The notes under the pieces are model-generated. The model was not told where the DNA came from. It saw only the letters and a list, made by a program, of their open reading frames with translations, and ran no database searches. A stretch of DNA of 34,637 nt, from positions 1 to 34,637 of IMG/VR virus record IMGVR_UViG_3300021091_000224; one strand, 5' to 3'. Each line of letters begins with the position of its first letter. Within the stretch, counting starts at the first letter, position 1. The DNA is from a virus. The position numbers and the translations under genes were made by a program. Below, in pieces: positions 4,718 through 10,858 of the stretch.

Positions 4718-4719
4718 AT

Positions 4720-4745
4720 GCCTCCTAGTTCGGAGGGCTTTTCAG
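4720..4745 (+). promoter_or_regulatory. weak hairpin in the erf leader
   Basis: CCTCC (4721-4725) can pair with GGAGG (4732-4736) across a six-base loop, followed by GCTTTTC. It could act as a weak attenuator or influence translation of erf, whose own AGGAG begins at 4744. The stem is short and the T tract poor, so termination is doubtful. Confidence 0.25.
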
Positions 4746-4753
4746 GAGTAAAG

Positions 4754-5317
4754 ATGGAAAACGCAAAGATTGCTGCGGCTCTAGTCAAGGCACAAAAAGC
4801 CTTTGGCCCTGCGCTAAAGACCAGCACCAACCCACACTTTCGGAGCCGCTATGCAGACCTAGCAGCTTGCGTAGAGGCTGTGATGGACGGACTTACAGCT
4901 AACGGCATCTTTTTTACGCAAAAAGTAGCCCCTTCGGAATCGGGCGTCCTAGTAGAAACCGTGTTCATCCACGAATCAGGTGAGACTTTATCATGTGGGC
5001 AGATCCATGTGCCAGCATCAAAACACGATGCACAGGGGTTTGGATCTGCTCTTACCTATGCTAGGCGCTATTCCCTGATGGCAGCTTGCGGAATCGCCCC
5101 AGAGGACGACGATGGCAATGCAGCCTCTAAGAAGAGCAGCGCAGATGACCAGCAGTTTGAGCAAGCCTACCTTGACAAGCTCAGGGAATCGGCCATGAGC
5201 GGCCTGGACGCCTTGGCTGCGGCGTTCAAGGAGATCCCAAACAGCCCTGCCAAGTCTCGGGTCTGGGCAAAGCACCAGGAAAGCCTCAAACAAGCCGCCC
5301 AGCAGGTGAAAAAGTGA
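4754..5317 (+). CDS. erf: ERF family single-strand annealing protein
   Basis: ERF proteins coat single-stranded DNA and anneal complementary strands in phage recombination. Segments such as NPHFRSRYADLAACVEAV, LTANGIFFTQKV and GFGSALTYARRYSLMAA (followed by CGIAPEDDDGN) are the family's conserved core, here within residues 1-120. A variable C-terminus follows. ATG 4754 has AGGAG five bases upstream. An in-frame ATG at 4718, six bases after TACACT, would add 12 residues to a leaderless product. It overlaps the downstream exonuclease by four bases. Pairing with YqaJ makes a complete Red-like recombination module, probably used for replication-linked recombination and circularisation. Confidence 0.93.
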   Translation: MENAKIAAALVKAQKAFGPALKTSTNPHFRSRYADLAACVEAVMDGLTANGIFFTQKVAPSESGVLVETVFIHESGETLSCGQIHVPASKHDAQGFGSALTYARRYSLMAACGIAPEDDDGNAASKKSSADDQQFEQAYLDKLRESAMSGLDALAAAFKEIPNSPAKSRVWAKHQESLKQAAQQVKK

Positions 5318-5931
5318 CTGAGCAGCGGACAGACGAGTGGTTCCAGCAGCGCCTGGGCAAGGTCACGGCTAGTAGCCTATACAAGGTTCTGTCCAAGACC
5401 AAGACAGGCTACGGGGCTGACCGGGGAAATTACATGACCCAGCTTGTCCTGGAGCGAATTACGGGCCAGAAAGCCGAGTCCTACACCAATGCCTCGATGC
5501 AATTGGGCATTGACCAGGAGCCGCTTGCCAGGGCCGCCTACGAGGCTTCCAGGGGCGTTTTTGTAGAGGAAGTGGGGTTTATCCCTCACCCGACCATAGA
5601 AATGGCTGGAGCGTCCCCTGACGGCCTTGTGGAGGACGGGATGGTCGAGATCAAGTGCCCAGATTCCAAGACCGCTCTGGAGGCTTGGCTGTCCAAGAAC
5701 CCTGTCGAGAGCAAGTATTTTGCCCAGATGCAGTGGCAGATGGCCTGTGCCAAAAGACCGTGGTGCGACTATGTGATCTATGACCCACGGATGCCTGTCA
5801 AGGCTCAGTTGCTTGTCGTTAGGGTAAATCGGGATGACAGGTGGTTAGAAGAGGCTGAAACTGAGGTCAGGAAGTTCCTGGCTGAAGTAGATGAGAAAGT
5901 GCAATCGTTGAAATCAATCATTGGAGAATGA
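5314..5931 (+). CDS. YqaJ-type viral recombinase exonuclease
   Basis: This is the lambda-Exo/YqaJ fold, a 5'-3' exonuclease that produces single-stranded tails for the annealing partner. Visible motifs are DEWFQQRLGKVTAS (7-20), GIDQE with E69, SPDG with D103, VEIKCP with E112 and K114, and YFAQMQWQM with Q138/Q140. This order is the PD-(D/E)XK arrangement of the family. The length (205 aa) is typical. GTG 5314 overlaps the erf stop (GTGA), giving translational coupling. A T-to-A mistake about function is unlikely given the intact catalytic set. Confidence 0.93.
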   Translation: MTEQRTDEWFQQRLGKVTASSLYKVLSKTKTGYGADRGNYMTQLVLERITGQKAESYTNASMQLGIDQEPLARAAYEASRGVFVEEVGFIPHPTIEMAGASPDGLVEDGMVEIKCPDSKTALEAWLSKNPVESKYFAQMQWQMACAKRPWCDYVIYDPRMPVKAQLLVVRVNRDDRWLEEAETEVRKFLAEVDEKVQSLKSIIGE

Positions 5932-5932
5932 A

Positions 5933-6199
5933 ATGAGTAAAGTTTTGAAAGAAGTTAGCACAATTGTTGGTGAATATCGCAACGCAGCGGGAGAGACTAA
6001 AAAGCGTTATTTAAGAATTGGTTCAATAATTGAAACTAAAAGTGGCCCAATGCTCAAAATTGATGCAGCGCCAATGGTTGAAGGGGGTTGGGACGGATGG
6101 GCTTATCTCAACACGCCCAGAGTGACCGGAGAAGAAAAGCCCGCAAAGGCAGCATCAAAAAACTCGGGCTTCGATGATTTAGAAGACACCCCCTTCTGA
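5933..6199 (+). CDS. single-stranded-DNA-binding-like protein with SSB-type tail, 88 aa
   Basis: The body (residues 5-62) is a compact beta-rich domain (VSTIVGEYRNAAGETKKRYL onwards) resembling small phage proteins found with recombinases. The C-terminus ends GFDDLEDTPF, an acidic tip like the bacterial SSB tail (DDDIPF) that recruits DNA-processing partners. ATG 5933 is chosen because GGAG lies six bases upstream and it follows the exonuclease stop. A ssDNA-binding role in the ERF/YqaJ operon is an inference from the tail and the context; no OB-fold is provable by eye. Confidence 0.7.
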   Translation: MSKVLKEVSTIVGEYRNAAGETKKRYLRIGSIIETKSGPMLKIDAAPMVEGGWDGWAYLNTPRVTGEEKPAKAASKNSGFDDLEDTPF

Positions 6200-6201
6200 C
6201 C

Positions 6202-6411
6202 ATGAATGCAGCCAACATTGAACGCAGCGACCGTTTAGCACGGGTTGCCGATCTGCTGGCCCAGAGTGGGGAACTCTCTACTCTGGAGATCATCAAACAA
6301 GCCAATGTCTGCGCTGTCAATTCAATCGTTTCTGAGTTGCGCCAGAACGGCTATGACATTACCTGTCAACGCAGGGGAGAGAAATGGTTCTACAAGCTGG
6401 AGAAAGCATGA
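6202..6411 (+). CDS. small winged-helix/HTH DNA-binding protein, 69 aa
   Basis: Residues about 10-57 (RLARVADLLAQSGELSTLEI, then IKQANVCAVNSIVSELRQNG) followed by the beta hairpin YDITCQRRGEKWFYKL form a classic helix-turn-helix plus wing. It probably binds DNA as a regulator or accessory replication factor. The ATG follows the previous TGA by two bases, and its stop overlaps the next gene (ATGA), so it is part of the recombination operon. The target is unknown. The GGC-rich region downstream is one candidate, by proximity only. Confidence 0.75.
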   Translation: MNAANIERSDRLARVADLLAQSGELSTLEIIKQANVCAVNSIVSELRQNGYDITCQRRGEKWFYKLEKA

Positions 6412-6599
6412 CTGATACACGCAAAGAAGTTTTAATTAACCTGGACAACATGAAAAGCATCTTTATTTCAACGTCCTTTGACAACAAGCTAATGGTTTCC
6501 GTCAATATTCAGGGAGGATACGCCTATGTACACCTGACTGATGAGAAGGTCGATCAACTCATAGAAGCCCTCGTAGCCTTCAAAAAGGAACTTGCATAG
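6408..6599 (+). CDS. hypothetical protein, 63 aa
   Basis: ATG 6408 overlaps the previous stop. The protein is beta-rich in its first 45 residues (KSIFISTSFDNKLMVSVNIQ) and ends in an amphipathic helix (VDQLIEALVAFKKELA). No motif is recognised. It is the last gene of the erf operon before the terminator at 6696-6719. Confidence 0.65.
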   Translation: MTDTRKEVLINLDNMKSIFISTSFDNKLMVSVNIQGGYAYVHLTDEKVDQLIEALVAFKKELA

Positions 6600-6695
6600 A
6601 GGCAGCGCGCAGCAGCGCCCGGAGCGGCTAGGAAAGGCTCGGCATAGCGGCGCTCGGAACGGCAGGGATTGGCTAGGCTAGGTTATCAGCAGATC

Positions 6696-6719
6696 AGGCA
6701 TTTACCAAAGTGCCTTTTC
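6696..6719 (+). terminator. intrinsic terminator of the erf operon
   Basis: AGGCATTT (6696-6703) pairs with AAAGTGCCT read back from 6715, giving an eight-base-pair stem with one T-G wobble and an ACCA loop, followed by TTTTCT. It lies about 100 bases after the last gene of the erf operon. It is also the hairpin of the first repeat module. Confidence 0.65.
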
Positions 6720-6834
6720 TGGTGGTAATACCAATCGGCAGTGCATAGTTTGGCGGGGCATGGCTGGGCGGGGCGGTGCATGGCCGGGATAGGCTGGGCA
6801 AGGCTTGGCTTGGCAACGCAAGGATGTTTATAGC

Positions 6835-6875
6835 GATATGTATCTCAAATGATACATATCGGTGGAAACACCAAT
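6835..6875. repeat. perfect inverted repeat plus GGTGG hairpin
   Basis: GATATGTATC (6835-6844) and GATACATATC (6851-6860) form a perfect ten-base-pair dyad around a six-base loop. Immediately after, GGTG-GAAA-CACC (6861-6872) can form a second stem with a GAAA tetraloop, then AAT. No T tract follows, so a terminator is unlikely. A protein-binding dyad or origin hairpin fits better. Confidence 0.6.
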
Positions 6876-6954
6876 GAGCGCGGCTGGGCGTGGCTGGGCA
6901 GGGATAAGCTGGGCGCGGCAATGACTAGCAAGGCAAACTTAACGAAAGAAACTC

Positions 6955-7569
6955 ATGACAACTGCAACAACTTCAGACACACGACTCAACATTGTTCAGC
7001 GACGAATTAAACTCAAAGGGGTCACTCCCATGATGTTTGACCGATACGCTGGCGACAACCAAACGAAACTGGAATGGCATCAAAAAATCTACCTGCGACC
7101 AGGGACACAAAACCTGTGCCTCCCGACTCTAAACTTGGTTTCCTTCTTCACCGCACACAACACGAACTCAGCACCCAAGAGGCTGCGCGACAAGAGGATC
7201 TACAAGTCAATCTGCAACGCAATCCTGAGCTTCGTGAATATAACCGCTACGGACGGTAACGCAGAGAACATCCTGATACACCGCGATGGCAAACCAATCG
7301 AGGTCGGCACATTCACCGACCGCATAGACGAAACCAGCGGCATCTACCTCCACAGGGCTGTAGCACGCCTTGACAAGGGCATTCCAAACCCCAAAGAACG
7401 CCCCGTTCTGCCCTGCCCTTGGGAGCTTGAGTTCGATCTGACGATCTACCCAAACAAAGAGATCAAGGAACAGGAAATCAAGAACCTACTTAAAGAGGGT
7501 GGAATGGCAATCGGACTGGGGACTTTCCGTGGCGTCTTTGGTAAGTTTGAGGTCGTTTCTTGGGAATAA
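6955..7569 (+). CDS. conserved phage protein of unknown function, 204 aa
   Basis: The protein looks like a widespread proteobacterial phage family near recombination genes. Recognisable blocks are KGVTPMMFDRYAGDN (21-35), NTNSAPKRLRDKRIYK, the PKERPVLPCPWEL region, and a C-terminal Gly-rich segment GGMAIGLGTFRGVFGKFEV. The last block vaguely recalls the glycine-rich loop of RAMP/Cas7-type RNA-binding folds, but the evidence is too weak to name a function. ATG 6955 directly follows the GGC-rich region; the ribosome binding site is poor. It starts a new gene group after the terminator at 6719. Confidence 0.75.
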   Translation: MTTATTSDTRLNIVQRRIKLKGVTPMMFDRYAGDNQTKLEWHQKIYLRPGTQNLCLPTLNLVSFFTAHNTNSAPKRLRDKRIYKSICNAILSFVNITATDGNAENILIHRDGKPIEVGTFTDRIDETSGIYLHRAVARLDKGIPNPKERPVLPCPWELEFDLTIYPNKEIKEQEIKNLLKEGGMAIGLGTFRGVFGKFEVVSWE

Positions 7570-7571
7570 GC

Positions 7572-7772
7572 ATGATGGATAGCGACATCATTGAAATTTG
7601 GCGAAAGCACCAAGAAGTTCACGCCTTTGCTAATGAACTGCTGAACATTGAGCGCCGTATCTGTGCCGATCTTGCTGACAAGCATGAGAGAAAGCACGAA
7701 CACAGGCAGATTGATGGGAAGTGGGAGTGGATTAGCCCTGCGGCATTTGCTATCAGGGAGAGGATCAAATGA
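7572..7772 (+). CDS. hypothetical protein, 66 aa
   Basis: ATG 7572 (or 7575) follows the previous stop by two bases with GGGAA upstream. The protein is charged and helical, with a His-rich stretch (KHERKHEHRQIDGKWEW), and shows no classical zinc motif. Its stop overlaps the truncated copy of the 8910 gene (ATGA at 7769). The function is unknown. Confidence 0.6.
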   Translation: MMDSDIIEIWRKHQEVHAFANELLNIERRICADLADKHERKHEHRQIDGKWEWISPAAFAIRERIK

Positions 7773-7794
7773 CCGATAGAGACTTGATGCAGCA
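7767..7794 (+). repeat. 28-bp direct repeat, left copy
   Basis: These 28 bases are identical to 8908-8935. The pair brackets the 77-aa gene and the glycosyltransferase. Each copy contains the first nine codons of the same gene, intact only on the right. Confidence 0.9.
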
Positions 7795-7804
7795 GGAGGC
7801 GTGA
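7769..7804 (+). pseudogene. truncated 5' remnant of the 8910-9140 gene
   Basis: The frame [11 protein letters not shown] stops after 11 codons and repeats exactly the first nine codons of the gene at 8910. ATG 7769 still overlaps the upstream stop (ATGA), as expected for the ancestral gene order. The remnant supplies AGGAGG (7794-7799) as the ribosome binding site for the inserted GTG-start gene at 7806. It therefore marks the left edge of an insertion of about 1.1 kb. Confidence 0.75.
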
Positions 7805-7805
7805 A

Positions 7806-8039
7806 GTGAGCGATTTAGAACTTTTTGACACTGACGATCCGTTATGGCATCAGATGCCAGAGTTCAATCAACAAGATCATGGCCCAATGTTTACGGTCAA
7901 AATCCACTTTAGAAATGAAGCGGACATGAACGAGTTTTTTGACTTAATCAATCAGCGCCGCACAAAAAGAAAAAGTTACTGGCATCCTGCCGCTGAGGTT
8001 CGCAGGGTGGCTGACAAACTATGGGAGGACACGAAGTGA
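7806..8039 (+). CDS. conserved small protein paired with the glycosyltransferase, 77 aa
   Basis: GTG 7806 has a perfect AGGAGG six bases upstream, inside the truncated remnant. The core MFTVKIHFRNEADMNEFFDL followed by RTKRKSYWHPA looks like a small phage family that I associate with DNA-modification and glycosyltransferase cassettes; that association is from memory. The fold looks like one beta-alpha-beta unit. The stop overlaps the glycosyltransferase GTG start, so the two are coupled. The function is unknown. Confidence 0.7.
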   Translation: MSDLELFDTDDPLWHQMPEFNQQDHGPMFTVKIHFRNEADMNEFFDLINQRRTKRKSYWHPAAEVRRVADKLWEDTK

Positions 8040-8920
8040 TTCCGTCATATCCCGTCTATATTGTGTCAAAAGGTAGATGGGAATATCATTTGCGCCTTAC
8101 GGCGCGAGCACTTGATAACATGAAAATTCCGTATTTTATTGTTGTCGAGGACTCGCAGTTTGCTCAATACGCTGCCGTAGTTGGGGCTGATCGCTGTTTG
8201 GTGCTTCCTGAAAAATATAAGATTGAGTATGACCTTTTTGGAAAGTTTGAAGATGGCAAGACAGGACCTGGACCGGCTCGAAATTTTGCGTGGCAACACT
8301 CCATTGATAACGGCTACAAGTGGCATTGGGTCATGGATGACAATATCGGCTCTTTTAGAAGGTTACATAACAACCTTCAAATCCGAGTTTCTGGGGGCGC
8401 GATATTTTGCGCTATGGAGGACTGGTGTGGCCGATACGAAAATGTCGTAATTGGTGGTCCGCAGTATGATTTTTTCTTGCCAAGCAAATACGCTTTCCCT
8501 CCATATGTTTTGAACACTAGGGTGTACTCTTGTCTGTTGATAAGAAATGACATTGGACTCAGGTGGCGCGGACGGTATAACGAAGACACCGACTTGTGCT
8601 TGAGAGCGTTAAAGTCAGGTTTGGTGACTGTGCAGTTTAACGCTTTCATTCAAGAGAAAAAAGAAACTCAGGGTATGCGCGGAGGAAACACAGACGAGTT
8701 TTATTTACAAGAAGGAACTAAAGCAAAAAGCGAAATGCTCGCCGCCATGCACCCAGATTGTGCAAAAGTGATTCGGAAATATGGGCGATGGCATCACCAT
8801 GTAAATTACAAGGTGTTCAAACAGCGTCCTGCGCTACGAGATGGCATCGTCATCGAAGCGGGGTATAACAACTATGGTATGGAACTTTCTTCAAAAAACA
8901 ACTGGCAAAATGACCGATAG
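8036..8920 (+). CDS. GT-A glycosyltransferase of the TET/JBP-associated (TAGT-like) type
   Basis: The residue blocks PVYIVSKGRWE (6-16), TGPGPARNFAW (76-86), WHWVMDDNIGSF with MDDN at 100-103 as the nucleotide-sugar/metal motif, and YNEDTDLCLR (181-190) match the phage glycosyltransferase family. Members of that family are proposed to add sugars to oxidised or hydroxymethylated pyrimidines in DNA. The length (294 aa) is normal. GTG 8036 has GGGAGG seven bases upstream and overlaps the previous stop. No TET/JBP dioxygenase or hydroxymethylase is visible in this genome, so the acceptor is unclear. The gene is more AT-rich than its neighbours and is bracketed by a direct repeat, pointing to lateral insertion. 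Confidence 0.8.
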   Translation: MIPSYPVYIVSKGRWEYHLRLTARALDNMKIPYFIVVEDSQFAQYAAVVGADRCLVLPEKYKIEYDLFGKFEDGKTGPGPARNFAWQHSIDNGYKWHWVMDDNIGSFRRLHNNLQIRVSGGAIFCAMEDWCGRYENVVIGGPQYDFFLPSKYAFPPYVLNTRVYSCLLIRNDIGLRWRGRYNEDTDLCLRALKSGLVTVQFNAFIQEKKETQGMRGGNTDEFYLQEGTKAKSEMLAAMHPDCAKVIRKYGRWHHHVNYKVFKQRPALRDGIVIEAGYNNYGMELSSKNNWQNDR

Positions 8921-8935
8921 AGACTTGATGCAGCA
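8908..8935 (+). repeat. 28-bp direct repeat, right copy
   Basis: Identical to 7767-7794. It lies at the right edge of the glycosyltransferase cassette and overlaps both the end of that gene and the start of the next. This placement suggests the cassette arose by duplication or homology-driven insertion at the start of the 8910 gene. Confidence 0.9.
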
Positions 8936-9140
8936 AGCGCTAGAGGCGCTTGAGTTCGTAAGAGACACTCCGGCCAGCAAGGACGAGATACAGCGTGCCT
9001 GGATCGTGATTAACCTTTTGCAGAAACGGCTGGCGCGGCAAGAGCAGGAGTCGTATCAAACGGTAGATTCAATCAATGCCAAAACAACGATGCTATTTGA
9101 CGATTGGCAAGGCGGTTTCCCGTTTAAGGAGAGCAAATGA
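8910..9140 (+). CDS. hypothetical protein, 76 aa
   Basis: ATG 8910 lies within the last 11 bases of the glycosyltransferase gene. The protein starts [20 protein letters not shown], a helical opening frequent in small phage proteins, and continues as a charged helix before a short C-terminus ([15 protein letters not shown]). A truncated copy of its first codons lies at 7769. Its stop overlaps the next gene (ATGA). The function is unknown. Confidence 0.7.
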   Translation: MTDRDLMQQALEALEFVRDTPASKDEIQRAWIVINLLQKRLARQEQESYQTVDSINAKTTMLFDDWQGGFPFKESK

Positions 9141-9322
9141 AGGCTAAAATTCTTGACCCCAGCTTTAAATATGTAAACGCCGCATCGACTAACATTCAAG
9201 AAACATGGAAAAAATTTGGCTGGAGGCCGTTAAGTGAAATGCCCAAAATGCGGAGCGTGGAGTCTAGTGAGAGACACACGACAGAAGAACGGAACAGTCA
9301 GAAGATTCAGAGAGTGCGGTAA
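9137..9322 (+). CDS. conserved small phage protein, 61 aa
   Basis: The segment [20 protein letters not shown] followed by KKFGWRP looks like a recurrent small phage protein family of unknown function. ATG 9137 overlaps the previous stop. The conserved part ends near residue 33. The remaining residues overlap, in another frame, the zinc-ribbon gene starting at GTG 9234, and the stop overlaps ATG 9322 as TAATG. Confidence 0.65.
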   Translation: MKAKILDPSFKYVNAASTNIQETWKKFGWRPLSEMPKMRSVESSERHTTEERNSQKIQRVR

Positions 9323-9488
9323 TGAACATCGTTTTACCACTGAAGAGCATGAAGTTCCCAAAAACAAACGAGGCGGGTCCAGACTTCGACGCCTGGAATC
9401 ACGAGAACTTAGCCCAGTTCGCCAAACAAGCGAACGAACGAATGAAGGCTCAGGAGGAGCAGATAGAGGCTCTGAAGATGGACGTTAG
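9234..9488 (+). CDS. small zinc-ribbon protein, 84 aa
   Basis: The N-terminus [17 protein letters not shown]...[14 protein letters not shown] carries C3, C6, C27 and H31, the half-ribbon seen in many phage NrdR-like zinc-ribbon proteins. GTG 9234 has GGAGG about ten bases upstream. Only the first 40 residues look conserved. The rest overlaps the gene at 9322 in another frame and is low-complexity and basic, so the functional protein may be just the ribbon. It may bind nucleic acid; no target is known. Confidence 0.6.
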   Translation: MKCPKCGAWSLVRDTRQKNGTVRRFRECGNEHRFTTEEHEVPKNKRGGSRLRRLESRELSPVRQTSERTNEGSGGADRGSEDGR

Positions 9489-9531
9489 GTACGCTATGGA
9501 TGCCTATAGAAAGGCCATTACGGGGCGCTAA
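9322..9531 (+). CDS. helical small phage protein, 69 aa
   Basis: The core [20 protein letters not shown] continues as [20 protein letters not shown], a single amphipathic, probably coiled-coil helix typical of a small phage family of unknown function. ATG 9322 overlaps the upstream stop (TAATG). An internal ATG at 9349 ([13 protein letters not shown]) is a possible alternative start. Its 3' end overlaps the convergent phosphoesterase gene by 14 bases, so the plus-strand operon and the late operon meet without an intergenic terminator. Confidence 0.65.
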   Translation: MNIVLPLKSMKFPKTNEAGPDFDAWNHENLAQFAKQANERMKAQEEQIEALKMDVRYAMDAYRKAITGR

Positions 9532-10492
9532 CGTCAATAATCTGACCCCTAAACTCGATCTCGTTATCACTCCACTGATGGGCCAGCTCAGGCCACAAAA
9601 GCCGCCCATCCTTAAAGGTGAGCACAGCAAAGCCAGATCTCCAGTTCACCGGATTGTCCTCAAGATAATCCGTGAATTGGGGTCCATTGGTGTCTGCTAG
9701 AGTTCCTGTATCTACACCGTATCTATTGCCTGTGTAATCGGCAAATGGCGTGACCTTCAGGCTGTGCAGATGGCCTGTGACAATGCTGATACCGGCATTA
9801 ACAGTATTGTTGTGCGCGGCATGGATGCCGCCCTTGTAGCGGTGCTTTACAACTACCTTTTCGGTAGGCCAGCACGACCAGCACGGTATCCAGGCTGGAA
9901 AGTGGTCTGACAGCTTAAAGCCGCCAACGTGCATATATTCCGGCACTGTATTGGCAAGCCTGTTCTCAAACCGCGCATCATGGTTGCCAAGCGACCATAC
10001 GAGCTTTGCCTTGCCAGCAGCGTCCTCGATCTCTCCCAAAGACATCTCACAAGCCTTTAGCTCATCAATGACAGATGGCTTAGAGTCCCAGCCAATCCTG
10101 GGGTGTCTGCTGATTGCGGCTCCATCAAAAGCGTCACCATTATTGATGATCGCTTTCGGCCTTAGCTCTTTGATAGCCCACAGCAGACCCTTAAAAGCTG
10201 TGCTACGGATTCCAGGCCAGAAATGAGCATCAGAGAAGACTAAGACGACCCCATTCTCTATGCCTAGATGATGTCGAGCAGCAGAGTTATAGGACGGTAT
10301 GTGGTGCTCAACGCCACGCTCTACTTTTGATGCAACAGAAGGAAGACGCTCGCCAGTTTTGCCCTCGATCTTCCTCCGACGAGACATTACCTGTCGTTCG
10401 CTGATGCCAAGCACCTTAGACATCTTGACCGGAGACTGATATTGCTTCCAGAGTTCAATAAACTCCGACTCAGAGATCGCCACCCTCGACAT
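9518..10492 (-). CDS. metallophosphoesterase with N-terminal HTH, 324 aa
   Basis: All calcineurin-type metal motifs are present: SDAH (87-90), NNGDAFDG (117-124), SLGNHDARF (167-175) and GHLHS (240-244). Residues about 13-42 (LWKQYQSPVKMSKVLGISER onwards) form a helix-turn-helix, an unusual addition suggesting a DNA- or RNA-directed phosphodiesterase or phosphatase. The substrate is unknown; phage DNA ends, RNA 2',3'-cyclic ends or host signals are possibilities. It is the last gene of the late minus-strand operon and overlaps the zincin-like gene by 23 bases. Confidence 0.85.
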   Translation of the reverse strand: MSRVAISESEFIELWKQYQSPVKMSKVLGISERQVMSRRRKIEGKTGERLPSVASKVERGVEHHIPSYNSAARHHLGIENGVVLVFSDAHFWPGIRSTAFKGLLWAIKELRPKAIINNGDAFDGAAISRHPRIGWDSKPSVIDELKACEMSLGEIEDAAGKAKLVWSLGNHDARFENRLANTVPEYMHVGGFKLSDHFPAWIPCWSCWPTEKVVVKHRYKGGIHAAHNNTVNAGISIVTGHLHSLKVTPFADYTGNRYGVDTGTLADTNGPQFTDYLEDNPVNWRSGFAVLTFKDGRLLWPELAHQWSDNEIEFRGQIIDVSAP

Positions 10493-10850
10493 ACAAAACC
10501 CTCTCCAGTACGTTGATAACGCGGTGCTCCACAGACTCTAGTTGCTCTGGAGTCGATGACCTGTCTTGGGCTGTTGTTATCAGGTCAAATAGGAAAACAT
10601 GAAGACACTCATGGAGGGCCGTCATGGATAAGGTGTCTTCGTTTATGGGAGAAGCACCAAAGTCTCCCAACTGATACACGCCAAGTCGCGCTTGGTTATC
10701 GCACTGCATGGAAGCCATTGCATTTTTTACTGTTTTTTGGCTTCTCTCTAGCCTCCAGTCCGCTATGTTGAGGACTGTCTGCCAGTGCCTTATGTACTCA
10801 TCAAATAACCTTGCCTGCTCTGCTGTTGGTTTATTTGAGGGTTTTGGCAT
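10470..10850 (-). CDS. zincin-like putative metalloprotein with HECLH motif, 126 aa
   Basis: TALHECLHVFLFDL contains H80-E81-x-x-H84, the zinc-binding motif of HExxH metallopeptidases. A conserved-looking EHRVINVLERVL follows at 108-119, which could hold the third ligand (E108 or H109). The N-terminal half (IRHWQTVLNIADWRLE) is a helix typical of small SprT-like phage proteins. It may be a minimal protease acting in lysis or virion maturation, but activity is unproven. It lies directly downstream of the endolysin, eight bases after its stop. Confidence 0.65.
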   Translation of the reverse strand: MPKPSNKPTAEQARLFDEYIRHWQTVLNIADWRLERSQKTVKNAMASMQCDNQARLGVYQLGDFGASPINEDTLSMTALHECLHVFLFDLITTAQDRSSTPEQLESVEHRVINVLERVLYVEGGDL

Positions 10851-10858
10851 ACGCCACC

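Larger units (their letters stand above)
6600..6925 (+). repeat. GGC-rich short-repeat region with two hairpin modules
   Basis: There is no gene here. Three blocks, about 6601-6682, 6748-6825 and 6876-6925, consist of degenerate five-to-eight-base units such as GGCTA, GGCTGGGC and GGCAAGGC. They are separated by two modules, each made of a hairpin followed by GGTGG-N-AA-N-ACCAAT (6721-6735 and 6861-6875, 13 of 15 identical). The order repeat-hairpin-GGTGG motif-repeat occurs twice, so this is organised rather than random. A replication origin, a protein-binding array or a recombination hot spot are all possible. Confidence 0.75.

Noticed and set aside
6694-6921. Minus-strand Pro/Ala-rich 75-aa open frame
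   Set aside because: It arises from the GGC-rich repeats and has no start signal or recognisable domain.
7767-8935. Transposon or insertion sequence for the repeat-flanked cassette
   Set aside because: No transposase or terminal inverted repeats are present. The 28-bp repeats are gene-start sequence, which fits recombination better than transposition.
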